Notes under the pieces: model-generated | What the model was told of the DNA's origin: nothing | Databases searched by the model: none | Seen by the model: the letters and a program-made list of their open reading frames with translations, nothing else | Source: Streptomyces sp. MJM8645 | GTDB lineage: Bacteria; Actinomycetota; Actinomycetes; Streptomycetales; Streptomycetaceae | NCBI RefSeq assembly: GCF_001625365.1 | Contig: NZ_LJJF01000001.1 | Span: forward strand, 5,400,501 to 5,464,500 | Direction of reading: 5' to 3' | Length of the DNA stretch: 64,000 nucleotides | Made by a program: the position numbers and the translations under genes | Shown here: positions 38,643 to 47,345 of the stretch, in pieces | How positions within the stretch are numbered: position 1 is the first letter of the stretch | Layout: each line of letters opens with the position of its first letter

Positions 38643-39521
38643 CTAGCCGAGGCGGGATTCCGCCCGCCTGGCGCGGACGTCGCCGACCTTCTGTCCGACC
38701 TTGCGCCGGATGACCAGCAGTGGGGCCATCGCGGCGAGCGTGATCTGGGCGAAGGCGCCGACGTGCATCAGGGCGTCGCCGCCGGGCAGGCCGGTCGCCC
38801 AGGCCGCGAGGCAGCCGATGGAGACGACGATCCAGCACAGCGTGGCGGTGGCCAGCAGCCCCTGGGGCTTGGGGTACTCGATCCGGCTGACCATGAGGTA
38901 CGCGGCGCCGAAGATGGCGAGCAGACCGGGCAGGAACGGCGGGTCGAGCAGCACGATGGCGATCACCGTCATCGCGCCCATCGGGCAGGGCATGCCCTGG
39001 AACACCCCGGGTCGCATCTTGACGGCGGAGAAGCGGGCGAGCCGCAGGACGACCGCGAGCAGGACGGTGATCGCGATGAGCGCCGAGAGCTTGCTGTTGG
39101 AGCCCTGGGAGACCATGCCCCAGACGGCGACGAAGTAGGCCGGCGCGATGCCGAAGCTGATCAGGTCGGCCAGGTTGTCCAGTTCCGCTCCGAGGGCGGA
39201 GGAGCGGAGCTTGCGCGCCACCAGCCCGTCGAAGAGGTCGCACATGGAGCCGATGAGCAGCAGCGTGACCGCGGTGGCGGCGCTGTGCCGGTCGGGTGCG
39301 GCGTCCGGGTTGGTGATGTGCGGGACGAGGACCCCGGTGGTGATCGAGTAGATCGCCAGGAAGCCGCAGACGGCGTTCCCCAGGGTCAGGAAGTCGGCGG
39401 TGGACAGGTGCTGGGGAGAGCGCGGGGCGCGCAGCTCGCGGTCGCGCGCCCAGCGGCGACGGCGCAGGGCCGTCTCCTCGTCGTCCAGGCCGACGATTGT
39501 CTCAGGATCAGTCACGGTCAA
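38643..39521 (-). CDS. pssA: CDP-diacylglycerol-serine O-phosphatidyltransferase
   Basis: Makes phosphatidylserine from CDP-diacylglycerol and serine in the membrane, the first step to phosphatidylethanolamine. It has 292 residues with about seven hydrophobic segments. The CDP-alcohol phosphotransferase motif DG-x2-AR-x8-G-x3-D-x3-D is complete in FDGLVARKLRSSALGAELDN followed by LAD. The TTG at 39521 gives MTVTDPETIV; a GTG at 39515, two codons in, is equally possible. Either overlaps the end of psd, so translation is coupled. The order psd-pssA with the ethylmalonyl-CoA genes alongside is, from memory, conserved in streptomycetes. Confidence 0.93.
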   Translation of the reverse strand: MTVTDPETIVGLDDEETALRRRRWARDRELRAPRSPQHLSTADFLTLGNAVCGFLAIYSITTGVLVPHITNPDAAPDRHSAATAVTLLLIGSMCDLFDGLVARKLRSSALGAELDNLADLISFGIAPAYFVAVWGMVSQGSNSKLSALIAITVLLAVVLRLARFSAVKMRPGVFQGMPCPMGAMTVIAIVLLDPPFLPGLLAIFGAAYLMVSRIEYPKPQGLLATATLCWIVVSIGCLAAWATGLPGGDALMHVGAFAQITLAAMAPLLVIRRKVGQKVGDVRARRAESRLG

Positions 39522-40200
39522 GGCGCGTCACCCCGGCTGTGGTCTTCTGGCCGACCTCGACGCCGACCTCGACGCCGGCCGGCAGGTAGGTGTCGACCCG
39601 GGAGCCGAACCGGATCAGACCGATCCGGTCGCCCTGCTCGACCTTGGTACCGGCGGCGATGTACGGCACGATGCGACGGGCCACGGCCCCCGCGATCTGC
39701 ACCATCTCGATGTCGCCGAGCTCGGTGTCGAAGTGCCAGACGACCCGCTCGTTCTGGTCGCTGTCCTTGTTGAACGCGGGGACGAAGCCGCCCGCGACGT
39801 GCTCGACCGACGTCACCGTGCCGGGCAGGGGCGCACGGTTGACGTGGACGTTGAGCGGGCTCATGAAGATCGCGACCCGGGTGCGGCCGTCCGGCCAGGC
39901 GTCGATGCTCTGCACCACGCCGTCGGCGGGGGAGATCACTCTGCCCGCGCCGATCTCACGCTCGGGGTCGCGGAAGAACCACAGCATGCCCGCGCTGAGC
40001 GCACAGGCGGGTACCGCTGCCAGGGCCCACTTGCCGCTGCGCCGGGTGAGGGCGGTGGTCACGGCGGCCGTGGCGAGGGTGGGGACGAACCAGGGGGTGG
40101 CTCCGCGCGCGATGGTCACGCGGGGTCGCCGACCGGCCGTCGTGGCTGCGAGGGCATCGCGGTCCGTGACGGAGGTGTGAGGGGACGGGCTGATGGGCAT
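39508..40200 (-). CDS. psd: Phosphatidylserine decarboxylase, short form
   Basis: Converts phosphatidylserine to phosphatidylethanolamine. The proenzyme has 230 residues, the short actinobacterial/archaeal-type PSD. Self-cleavage to a pyruvoyl-bearing alpha chain should occur at the G-S bond of IRFGSRVDTYLP near residue 206. The conserved FFRDPERE, SPADGVV and SPLNVHVNRAP motifs are present, and a hydrophobic segment around 45-75 may anchor it. It is the promoter-proximal gene of the psd-pssA pair. Confidence 0.93.
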   Translation of the reverse strand: MPISPSPHTSVTDRDALAATTAGRRPRVTIARGATPWFVPTLATAAVTTALTRRSGKWALAAVPACALSAGMLWFFRDPEREIGAGRVISPADGVVQSIDAWPDGRTRVAIFMSPLNVHVNRAPLPGTVTSVEHVAGGFVPAFNKDSDQNERVVWHFDTELGDIEMVQIAGAVARRIVPYIAAGTKVEQGDRIGLIRFGSRVDTYLPAGVEVGVEVGQKTTAGVTRLDRD

Positions 40201-40734
40201 CGAAGACCTTTGTCGCGGGGGATCATGGCCGCTGGACGGGGGCCACCGCGGGATCGGGTAATAGAGGGACGGCTTGCTGTCCCGGTGGATGCTATCGGGA
40301 GCACACGGTGGGTGGGCAACCCGCCTGCTCGTTCACGTGTCCGGTGGAAGCGCGTGTGCGCGTCCCACCTCTACGACCGTAGCTCGCCCCGGTCCGGTTC
40401 CCAAGGGACCGGACGGGGCTGGTGACACTTGTCTCAACAGGCCCGTCGGCGGAACCCGGTGGGCGGAACGGGCCGTTCGCGGTCCGCCGGGGGCGCGGGA
40501 CACGGCCTGTCGAGGGTGTGCGGAAGCGGCCGCGGGGCGTGTCGTTGCAGCTGTACGCCCTGCGGCCGCTCCCGGAGGGCCGTGCCGGACCCAGGCGGAC
40601 CAGGCCGGGGTCGTGATGGGCACGGCGGGTGGCCGGGACGGGCCCGCACGCCCGTCGACCGGCGGTTCGGAAGGGGTCGTCCAGCCGGCCCGGAGCGCCC
40701 CGGGGGCCGCTCGTCGAGCCGGGTGACCCGGTGC
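40201..40734. other. Gene-free interval between psd and the acyl-CoA dehydrogenase gene
   Basis: I find no convincing coding frame here; the short open frames have no ribosome-binding site and are G/C-bias shadows. A hairpin at 40693-40712 (GAGCG/CGCTC with a C/G-rich interior and one mismatch) lies 23 bp after the acyl-CoA dehydrogenase stop and is its probable terminator. The psd promoter must lie in the left part, but I cannot point to its elements. Confidence 0.5.
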
Positions 40735-41937
40735 TCACTCCGCGATCCGGTACTCCTCCAGGAGCCGGCGTCCGACGATCATCTTCTGGATCTCCGCAGT
40801 TCCTTCACCGATGAGCAGCATCGGGGCCTCGCGGTAGAGCCGTTCGATCTCGTACTCCTTGGAGAAGCCGTAGCCGCCGTGGATGCGGAAGGCGTCCTCG
40901 ACGACCTCCTTGCAGTACTCGGAGGCGAGGTACTTGGCCATGCCGGCTTCGAGGTCGTTGCGCTCGCCGCCGTCCTTCTTGCGGGCGGCCATGACCATCA
41001 TCTGGTGGGCGGCCTCGACCTTGGTGGCCATCTCGGCGAGCTTGAACTGGATGGCCTGGTGCTCGGCGATCTTCTTGCCGAAGGTGGAGCGCTGCTGGGC
41101 GTAGGAGATGCCGAGTTCGAAGGCGCGGCGGGCGACGCCGCAGCCGCGGGCGGCGACGTTGACGCGGCCGACCTCGACGCCGTCCATCATCTGGTAGAAG
41201 CCGCGCCCGGGGACGCCGCCGAGGATGCGGTCGGCCGGGATCCGGACGTCCTGGAGGACCAGTTCGGTGGTGTCGACGCCCTTGTAGCCCATCTTCTCGA
41301 TCTTCCCGGGCACGGTGAGGCCGGGGACGGTCGGGTTCGGGCCGAATCCGGGGGTCTTCTCGATCAGGAAGGTGGTCATGTTCTTGTACGGGGTGCTGCC
41401 GCCCTCGTCGGTCTTGCACAGGACCGCGACGAGGGTGGAGGTGCCGCCGTTGGTGAGCCACATCTTCTGGCCGTTGAGGACGTAGAACTCCCCGTCCTTG
41501 ACGCCCTTGGTGGAGATGGCCGAAACGTCGGAGCCGAGGCCGGGCTCGGACATCGAGAACGCGCCGCGGATTTCCCCGGCGGCCATCTTCGGCAGGAAGT
41601 GGTCCTTCTGTTCCTGGGTGCCGTGGGCGTTGATCATGTGCGCCACGATGAAGTGGGTGTTGACGATGCCGGACACGCTCATCCAGCCGCGGGCGATCTC
41701 CTCGACCACCAGGGCGTAGGTGAGCAGCGACTCGCCGAGGCCGCCGTACTCCTCGGGGATGGTGAGGCCGAAGAGGCCGAGCTGCTTCATCCCCTCGACG
41801 ATGGCGGTCGGGTACTCGTCCTTGTGTTCCAGCTCGGTCGCGACCGGAATGATCTCCTTGTCGACGAAATCCCGCACGGTGGCGAGGATGTCCCGCTGGA
41901 TCTCGGTGAGGCCGTCGGTCTGTGCCAGGCGTCCCAT
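40735..41937 (-). CDS. mcd: Acyl-CoA dehydrogenase, probable (2S)-methylsuccinyl-CoA dehydrogenase
   Basis: An FAD enzyme of 400 residues with the complete acyl-CoA dehydrogenase pattern: GLTIPEEYGGLG, FSMSEPGLGSDVSAI, WLTNGG, the active-site region YLASEYCKEVVEDAFRIHGGYGFSKEY and GEGTAEIQ. In this context it should oxidise methylsuccinyl-CoA to mesaconyl-CoA, the step between Ecm and the mesaconyl-CoA hydratase. The proteobacterial Mcd is about 150 residues longer at its N-terminus; this one has normal length, so substrate is inferred from gene order, not sequence. A hairpin in the 160-bp gap upstream may set its expression apart from the rest. Confidence 0.82.
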   Translation of the reverse strand: MGRLAQTDGLTEIQRDILATVRDFVDKEIIPVATELEHKDEYPTAIVEGMKQLGLFGLTIPEEYGGLGESLLTYALVVEEIARGWMSVSGIVNTHFIVAHMINAHGTQEQKDHFLPKMAAGEIRGAFSMSEPGLGSDVSAISTKGVKDGEFYVLNGQKMWLTNGGTSTLVAVLCKTDEGGSTPYKNMTTFLIEKTPGFGPNPTVPGLTVPGKIEKMGYKGVDTTELVLQDVRIPADRILGGVPGRGFYQMMDGVEVGRVNVAARGCGVARRAFELGISYAQQRSTFGKKIAEHQAIQFKLAEMATKVEAAHQMMVMAARKKDGGERNDLEAGMAKYLASEYCKEVVEDAFRIHGGYGFSKEYEIERLYREAPMLLIGEGTAEIQKMIVGRRLLEEYRIAE

Positions 41938-41980
41938 CGTGCGGCTCCGAAAGGTTTGAGGGGGCGGGGGGGGGATTGCC

Positions 41981-42018
41981 GGGGGCCCTGCCGGCGTGGC
42001 TGCGGCAGCAGGGCCCCC
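41981..42018 (-). terminator. Hairpin between the MaoC hydratase and acyl-CoA dehydrogenase genes
   Basis: A perfect 11-bp stem, GGGGGCCCTGC/GCAGGGCCCCC, with a 16-nt loop lies 80 bp after the hydratase stop and 44 bp before the dehydrogenase start. It may end most ccr-operon transcripts or work as an internal attenuator or processing site. Confidence 0.6.
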
Positions 42019-42097
42019 GTTCCGGGTGGGGGTCGGCCGATGACGGCGGCCGGCCCCTCCGGGGTCTGGGGAGATCCGGGGTCCCAGGAAAGGGGTC

Positions 42098-42601
42098 CTA
42101 GGAAAGGGGGGTCGGGCGGCCGGGCTGCTCGCCGCCGCGCTCCTTGATGTACGTCTCGGTCGGCACCATCACCTTGCGGCGGAAGATGCAGACGACCGTG
42201 CCGTCCTGCTTGTACCCCTTGGTCTCGACGTACACGATGCCGCGGTCGTCCTTGGACTTGGACGGCCACTTGTCGAGCACGGTGGTCTCGCCGTAGAGGG
42301 TGTCGCCGTGGAAGGTCGGCGCGACGTGCCGCAGCGACTCGATCTCCAGGTTGGCGATGGCCTTGCCGGAGACGTCCGGGACGGACATGCCCAGCAGCAG
42401 CGAGTAGATGTAGTTGCCCACCACCACGTTCCTGCCGAAGTCCGTCGTCCGCTCGGCGTAGTTGGTGTCCAGGTGGAGCGGGTGGTGGTTCATGGTGAGC
42501 AGGCAGAAGAGGTGGTCGTCGTACTCGGTGACGGTCTTGCCGGGCCAGTGCTTGTAGACCGCGCCGACCTCGAACTCCTCGTAGGTGCGTCCGAACTGCA
42601 T
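42098..42601 (-). CDS. mch: MaoC-family hydratase, probable mesaconyl-CoA hydratase
   Basis: A 167-residue hot-dog-fold hydratase. The N-terminus MQFGRTYEEFEVGAVYKHWPGKTV leads to the MaoC active-site segment: DDHLFCLLTMNHHPLHLDTNYAE, with the catalytic Asp/His pair in TMNHHPLHLD, and GNYIYSLLLGMSVPDVSG. In the ethylmalonyl-CoA pathway it hydrates mesaconyl-CoA to beta-methylmalyl-CoA. The known proteobacterial Mch has two hot-dog repeats in about 340 residues; this is a single-repeat enzyme, so it probably acts as a dimer. It starts 11 nt after the lyase gene. Confidence 0.82.
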   Translation of the reverse strand: MQFGRTYEEFEVGAVYKHWPGKTVTEYDDHLFCLLTMNHHPLHLDTNYAERTTDFGRNVVVGNYIYSLLLGMSVPDVSGKAIANLEIESLRHVAPTFHGDTLYGETTVLDKWPSKSKDDRGIVYVETKGYKQDGTVVCIFRRKVMVPTETYIKERGGEQPGRPTPLS

Positions 42602-42612
42602 CGCGGCGGGCC

Positions 42613-43575
42613 TCAGCTTTCCGGGATCTCGAACTTGGTGGTGCGCTCCAGGCCGGCGGCCCGGCCCTTGCCGGCGATGACCAGGGCCATCTTGCGGCTG
42701 GCCTCGTCGATCATCTCGTCGCCGAGCATCGCGGAGCCCTTGGCGCCGCCCGCCTCGGAGGTGCACCAGTCGTAGGCGTCGAGGATCAGCTCGGCGTGGT
42801 CGTAGTCCTCCTGGGAGGGCGAGAAGATCTCGTTCGCGGCGCCGACCTGGTCGGGGTGGAGCACCCACTTGCCGTCGAAGCCGAGGGCGGCGGCGCGCCG
42901 GGCGACCTCGCGGTAGCCCTCCTGGTTGCGGATCTGCAGGTACGGGCCGTCGATGGCCTGGAGGTCGTTGGCGCGGGCGGCCATCAGGATGCGCATCAGG
43001 ATGTAGTGGTAGGCGTCGGCCGGGTAGCCGGCCGGCTGCTCGCCGACCACCAGGGACTTCATGTTGATGGAGGCCATGAAGTCGGCGGGGCCGAAGATGA
43101 TGGTCTCCAGCCGGGGCGAGGCCTCGGCGATGGCGTCGACGTTGACCAGGCCCTTGGCGTTCTCGATCTGCGCCTCGATGCCGATCCGGCCGACCTCGAA
43201 GCCCATGGTCTTCTCGATCTGGGTGAGCAGCAGGTCGAGCGCCTTGACCTGCTCGGCGTCCTGGACCTTGGGCAGCATGATGCAGTCGAGGTTGGGGCCG
43301 GCGCCCTCGACGACGGTGATCACGTCGCGGTAGGTCCAGTGGGTGGTCCAGTCGTTGACCCGGACGACGCGGGTCTTGCCGCCCCAGTCGCCGTTGTTGA
43401 GCGCGTCGACGATGTGGTGGCGGGCGCCCTCCTTGGCCAGGGGGGCGCAGGCGTCCTCCAGGTCGAGGAAGACCTGGTCGGCGGGGAGGCCCTGGGCCTT
43501 CTCCAGGAAGCGCGGGTTGCTGCCGGGCACGGCGAGGCAGGAGCGGCGCGGGCGCAGACGGTTGACGGTAGCCAT
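42613..43575 (-). CDS. mcl: HpcH/HpaI-family CoA lyase, probable beta-methylmalyl-CoA / malyl-CoA lyase
   Basis: A 320-residue Mg-dependent TIM-barrel lyase of the CitE family. RRSCLAVPGSNPRFLEKA, VFLDLEDACAP (metal-binding Asp/Glu), IMLPKVQDAEQV, EAQIENAKGLVN, and FGPADFMASI are family landmarks, as is GFDGKWVLHPDQV. It should cleave beta-methylmalyl-CoA to glyoxylate and propionyl-CoA, the carbon-splitting step of the ethylmalonyl-CoA pathway. It is placed between ecm and mch with gaps of 27 and 11 nt. Confidence 0.88.
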   Translation of the reverse strand: MATVNRLRPRRSCLAVPGSNPRFLEKAQGLPADQVFLDLEDACAPLAKEGARHHIVDALNNGDWGGKTRVVRVNDWTTHWTYRDVITVVEGAGPNLDCIMLPKVQDAEQVKALDLLLTQIEKTMGFEVGRIGIEAQIENAKGLVNVDAIAEASPRLETIIFGPADFMASINMKSLVVGEQPAGYPADAYHYILMRILMAARANDLQAIDGPYLQIRNQEGYREVARRAAALGFDGKWVLHPDQVGAANEIFSPSQEDYDHAELILDAYDWCTSEAGGAKGSAMLGDEMIDEASRKMALVIAGKGRAAGLERTTKFEIPES

Positions 43576-43602
43576 GAGGGTGGGTCGGTTCCTTCCCAGT
43601 GG

Positions 43603-45630
43603 TCAGCTGGTGGGCGCGGGTGCGGGCGTCCAGGGCTGGAGCTTGTTGGCGAGCCGGATCTCGTCCACGATCCGGCCGATGATGGTGGTGATGCCGAAGT
43701 CCTTCGGGGTGAACACGGCGGCGACGCCGGCGGCCTTGAGGGCCTCGCCGTCCGCTGCCGGGATGATGCCACCCACGATCACCGGGACATCCTGCACCCC
43801 GGCCCGGCGTAGCCGGCGCAGGACGTCGGGCACCAGCTCGCAGTGGGCGCCGGAGAGGATCGACAGGCCCACGCAGTGCACGTCCTCCGCGACGGCGGCG
43901 GAGACGATCTGCTCGGGGGTCAGCCGGATGCCCTGGTAGACCACCTCGAACCCGGCGTCGCGGGCCCGGACGGCGATCTGCTCGGCGCCGTTGGAGTGCC
44001 CGTCCAGGCCGGGCTTGCCGACCAGCAGGCGCAGTTTGCCGGAGCCCAGTTCCTCGGCGGTGGCGGCGACGGCGGCGCGCACCGCGGCCAGTTCCCCGCC
44101 GGGTTCGGCGGCCACCGCGACCGGGGCGCCGCCGACGCCGGTGGGCGCGCGGTACTCGCCGAAGACCTCGCGCAGGGCGAAGGCCCACTCGCCGGTGGTG
44201 ACGCCGGCCCGGGCGCAGGCGAGCGTGGCCGGCACCAGGTTGGCGTCGGTGGCCGCGGTGGCCTTGAGCTCGGCCAGCGCGGTCTGGACGGCGGCCTCGT
44301 CGCGCTGTCCGCGCCAGGCCTCCAGGGCGGCGAGCACGGACTGCTCGGAGGCCGGGTCGACGACCATGATGGCGGTGTCGAGGTCGGCCGTGAGCGGGCT
44401 CTCCTCGGTGGTGTCGAAGCAGTTGACGCCGACGATCTTGTCCTCGCCGGACTCGATCCGGGCCCGCCGGGCGGCGTGCGAGGAGACCAGGTTGGACTTC
44501 AGGTAGCCGGACTCCACGGCGGGAATGACCCCGCCCATCGCCAGTACCTTGGCGATCTCCGCCTCGGCGCCGGCCAGCAGGTCGGCGGTCTTGGCCTCGA
44601 TCACCTCGGAGCCGTTGAAGAGGTCGCCGTACTCCAGCAGGTCCGACTCGTAGGCCAGCACCTGCTGGATCCGCAGCGACCACTGCTGGTCCCAGGGCCG
44701 GGGCAGGCCCAGCGCCTCGTTCCAGGCGGGCAGTTGGACGGCGCGGGCGCGGGCGTCCTTGGAGAGGGTGACGGCCAGCATCTCCAGGACGATCCGCTGG
44801 ACGTTGTTCTCCGGCTGGGCCTCGGTCAGGCCGAGCGAGTTGACCTGGACGCCGTAGCGGAAGCGGCGCTGCTTCGGGTCCTGGACGCCGTAGCGCTCCA
44901 GCGTGACCTTCTCCCACAGCTGGGCGAAGGCGCGCATCTTGCACATCTCCTCGACGAAGCGCACGCCGGCGTTGACGAAGAAGGAGATCCGGGCGACCAC
45001 CTCGCCCATCCGCTCGGCCGGCACCTGGCCGGAGTCGCGGACGGCGTCGAGCACCGAGATGGCGGTGCACATCGCGTAGGCGATCTCCTGGACGGGCGTG
45101 GCCCCGGCCTCCTGCAGGTGGTAGCTGCAGATGTTGATCGGGTTCCACTTGGGGATGCGGCCGACGGTGTAGGCGATCATGTCGGTGATCAGGCGCACCG
45201 AGGGGCCGGGCGGGAAGACGTGCGTCCCGCGCGACAGGTACTCCTTGACGATGTCGTTCTGGGTGGTGCCGGTGAGCTTGGCGATGTCGGCGCCCTGCTC
45301 CTCGGCGACCACCTGGTAGAGCGCCAGCAGCCACATCGCGGTGGCGTTGATCGTCATGGAGGTGTTGGTCTGTTCGAGCGGGATGCCGTCGAACAGGGTG
45401 CGCATGTCGCCGACGTGGCCGACCGGGACGCCGACCCGGCCCACCTCGCCGCGGGCGAGGAGGTGGTCGGAGTCGTAGCCGGTCTGGGTCGGCAGGTCGA
45501 AGGCGACGGACAGGCCCGTCTGGCCCTTCGCCAGGTTCCGCCGGTAGAGCGCGTTGGAGTCGCTCGCGGTGGAGTGCCCGGCGTAGGTGCGCATCAGCCA
45601 GGGGCGGTCGCGCTCGTGCTGATCGGTCAT
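43603..45630 (-). CDS. ecm: Ethylmalonyl-CoA mutase (MeaA), adenosylcobalamin-dependent
   Basis: Rearranges ethylmalonyl-CoA to methylsuccinyl-CoA. It has 675 residues, single-chain like MeaA. The N-terminal TIM barrel shows RPWLMRTYAGHSTA, GLSVAFDLPTQTGYDSD, EQTNTSMTINATAMWLLALY and WNPINICSYHLQEAGA. The C-terminal B12-binding domain has the base-off motif GLDGHSNG (D-x-H-x-x-G), GLSILSGAH and VIVGGIIP. It needs coenzyme B12, and genes making it occur in this same window under a cobalamin riboswitch. It follows ccr by 10 nt in the same unit. Confidence 0.95.
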   Translation of the reverse strand: MTDQHERDRPWLMRTYAGHSTASDSNALYRRNLAKGQTGLSVAFDLPTQTGYDSDHLLARGEVGRVGVPVGHVGDMRTLFDGIPLEQTNTSMTINATAMWLLALYQVVAEEQGADIAKLTGTTQNDIVKEYLSRGTHVFPPGPSVRLITDMIAYTVGRIPKWNPINICSYHLQEAGATPVQEIAYAMCTAISVLDAVRDSGQVPAERMGEVVARISFFVNAGVRFVEEMCKMRAFAQLWEKVTLERYGVQDPKQRRFRYGVQVNSLGLTEAQPENNVQRIVLEMLAVTLSKDARARAVQLPAWNEALGLPRPWDQQWSLRIQQVLAYESDLLEYGDLFNGSEVIEAKTADLLAGAEAEIAKVLAMGGVIPAVESGYLKSNLVSSHAARRARIESGEDKIVGVNCFDTTEESPLTADLDTAIMVVDPASEQSVLAALEAWRGQRDEAAVQTALAELKATAATDANLVPATLACARAGVTTGEWAFALREVFGEYRAPTGVGGAPVAVAAEPGGELAAVRAAVAATAEELGSGKLRLLVGKPGLDGHSNGAEQIAVRARDAGFEVVYQGIRLTPEQIVSAAVAEDVHCVGLSILSGAHCELVPDVLRRLRRAGVQDVPVIVGGIIPAADGEALKAAGVAAVFTPKDFGITTIIGRIVDEIRLANKLQPWTPAPAPTS

Positions 45631-45640
45631 CGGATCTGCC

Positions 45641-46978
45641 TCAGACGTTCCGGAAGCGGTTGATCGCCGGCAGGTGCAGCTCGCGCAGCGCGTGGTCGCG
45701 CACGCCCAGGCCCTCCTCCGGCGCCAGGCAGAGCACGCCGACCTTGCCCTGGTGCTTGTTGTGGTGCACGTCGAGGGCGGCCTGGCCGGTCTCCTCCAGG
45801 GAGTAGACCTTGGACAGGGTCGGGTGGATCTTGCCCTTGGCGATCAGGCGGTTGGCCTCGAAGGCCTCGCGGTAGTTGGCGAAGTGCGAGCCGACGATGC
45901 GCTTGAGCGACATCCACAGGTAGCGGTTGTCGTACTGGTGCATGAAGCCGGAGGTGGAGGCGCAGGTGACGATGGTGCCGCCCTTGCGGGTGACGTACAC
46001 CGAGGCGCCGAAGGTCTCCCGGCCCGGGTGCTCGAAGACGATGTCGACGTCCTCGCCGCCGGTGAACTCGCGGATCTTCGCGCCCAGGCGCTTCCACTCG
46101 CGCGGGTCCTGGGTGTGCTCGTCCTTCCAGAACTTGTAGCCCTCGGCGGAGCGGTCGATGATCGCCTCGGCGCCCATGGCGCGGCAGATCCCGGCCTTCT
46201 GGTCGTTGGAGACCACGCAGATCGGGGTGGCGCCGCCGGCCAGCGCGTACTGGGTGGCGTACGAGCCGAGGCCGCCGCTGGCGCCCCAGATCAGCACGTT
46301 GTCGCCCTGCTTCATGCCGGCGCCGTTGCGCGAGACCAGCTGGCGGTACGCGGTGGAGTTGACCAGGCCGGGGGAGGCGGCCTCCTCCCAGGTGAGGTGC
46401 TTGGGCTTGGGCAGCAGCTGGTTGGTCTTCACCAGGGCGATCTGGGCCAGCCCGCCGAAGTTGGTCTCGAAGCCCCAGATGCGCTGCTCCGGGTCCATCA
46501 TCGTGTCGTTGTGGCCGTCCGGGGACTCCAGCTCGACGGAGAGGCAGTGCGCGACGACCTCGTCGCCGGGCTTCCAGGCGTTGACGCCGGCGCCGGTGCG
46601 CAGCACCACGCCCGCGAGGTCGGAGCCGAGGACGTGGTACGGCAGGTCGTGGCGCTTGGTGAGCGGCGACAGCCGGCCGTAGCGCTCCAGGAAGGAGAAG
46701 GTGGAGACCGGCTCGAAGATCGAGCTCCAGACGGTGTTGTAGTTCACCGCGCTGGCCATGACGGCGACCAGGGCCTCGCCGGGGCCCAGCTCGGGCAGGG
46801 CGACCTCGTCGAGGTGAAGGGACTTGCGGGGGTCCTTGTCGCGGCTGTCGAGGCCCGCGAACAGCTGCTCCTCGTCCTTGTGGAGCGTCACCGCTCGGTA
46901 GGACTCGGGAAGCTTGACGGCGGCGAAGTCCTCCGACGTGGCGTCGTTGCTGAGGATCGCGTCGAGGATTTCCTGCAT
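45641..46978 (-). CDS. ccr: Crotonyl-CoA carboxylase/reductase
   Basis: NADPH- and CO2-dependent reductive carboxylation of crotonyl-CoA to ethylmalonyl-CoA, the key reaction of the pathway and a source of polyketide extender units. It has 445 residues of the medium-chain dehydrogenase fold: ASAVNYNTVWSSIFEPV, LPYHVLGSDLAGVVLRTG, the NADPH site LIWGASGGLGSYATQYA, and VFEHPGRETFGASVYV near the CO2-binding region, with STSGFMHQYDNRYLWM. The ATG at 46978 follows GGAGG. It is the first gene of the ecm-mcl-mch unit. A promoter with a palindrome in its spacer lies about 210 bp upstream. Confidence 0.96.
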   Translation of the reverse strand: MQEILDAILSNDATSEDFAAVKLPESYRAVTLHKDEEQLFAGLDSRDKDPRKSLHLDEVALPELGPGEALVAVMASAVNYNTVWSSIFEPVSTFSFLERYGRLSPLTKRHDLPYHVLGSDLAGVVLRTGAGVNAWKPGDEVVAHCLSVELESPDGHNDTMMDPEQRIWGFETNFGGLAQIALVKTNQLLPKPKHLTWEEAASPGLVNSTAYRQLVSRNGAGMKQGDNVLIWGASGGLGSYATQYALAGGATPICVVSNDQKAGICRAMGAEAIIDRSAEGYKFWKDEHTQDPREWKRLGAKIREFTGGEDVDIVFEHPGRETFGASVYVTRKGGTIVTCASTSGFMHQYDNRYLWMSLKRIVGSHFANYREAFEANRLIAKGKIHPTLSKVYSLEETGQAALDVHHNKHQGKVGVLCLAPEEGLGVRDHALRELHLPAINRFRNV

Positions 46979-47185
46979 GGCTGCCTCCGAAGGCGTACCT
47001 GTGTGAGGGCACAGGGCGTCTGGGGTAGCCGGGAGCGGACACCGGCTTCGCTGAGGTGGGTGGTGGGTGGTCGGGCTGGGCGCCCGGGGTGGACCGGGTC
47101 GAACGCGCACTGCTCCCGGGGTGTGGGAACGCCGGACGACGGCGCGCCGAGGTGGGGAGCCGCGGCGCCGCGACTGGTGAGTAAC

Positions 47186-47228
47186 AAGGTAGTGGCACCC
47201 TGTGCCACTCGTAAAGACACCGGGTGTC
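47186..47228 (-). promoter_or_regulatory. ccr promoter with palindromic operators
   Basis: On the minus strand, -35 TTTACG (47210-47215) and -10 TACCTT (47186-47191) are 18 bp apart. A perfect palindrome AGTGGCAC-CCT-GTGCCACT (47191-47209) fills that spacer exactly. A second palindrome, GACACC-G-GGTGTC (47216-47228), abuts the -35 upstream. A near copy of the first (TGGCACCCGGTGCCA, 14 of 15 bases) sits inside the tetR coding region at 47495-47509. The TetR protein encoded at 47346-48266 is the obvious candidate to bind. Confidence 0.68.
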
Positions 47229-47281
47229 ACGAATTCCGGCGCCCTGGAGCGGCCCTCGAACGCGCTGCGGCGGACGCCGAA

Positions 47282-47313
47282 AGGGCCCGCGCCGACTGCT
47301 CGACGCGGGCCCT
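47282..47313 (-). terminator. Terminator of tetR
   Basis: A perfect 10-bp stem, AGGGCCCGCG/CGCGGGCCCT, with a 12-nt loop starts 32 bp after the tetR stop and ends upstream of the ccr promoter, so tetR and ccr are separate transcripts. Confidence 0.82.
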
Positions 47314-47345
47314 CGATATCGCTCTGACCTGGCTAGATGGTGACC

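Noticed and set aside
40422..40616. Small open frame in the psd/mcd interval
   Set aside because: It has no ribosome-binding site, an Arg/Pro/Gly-rich low-complexity product and no family resemblance.
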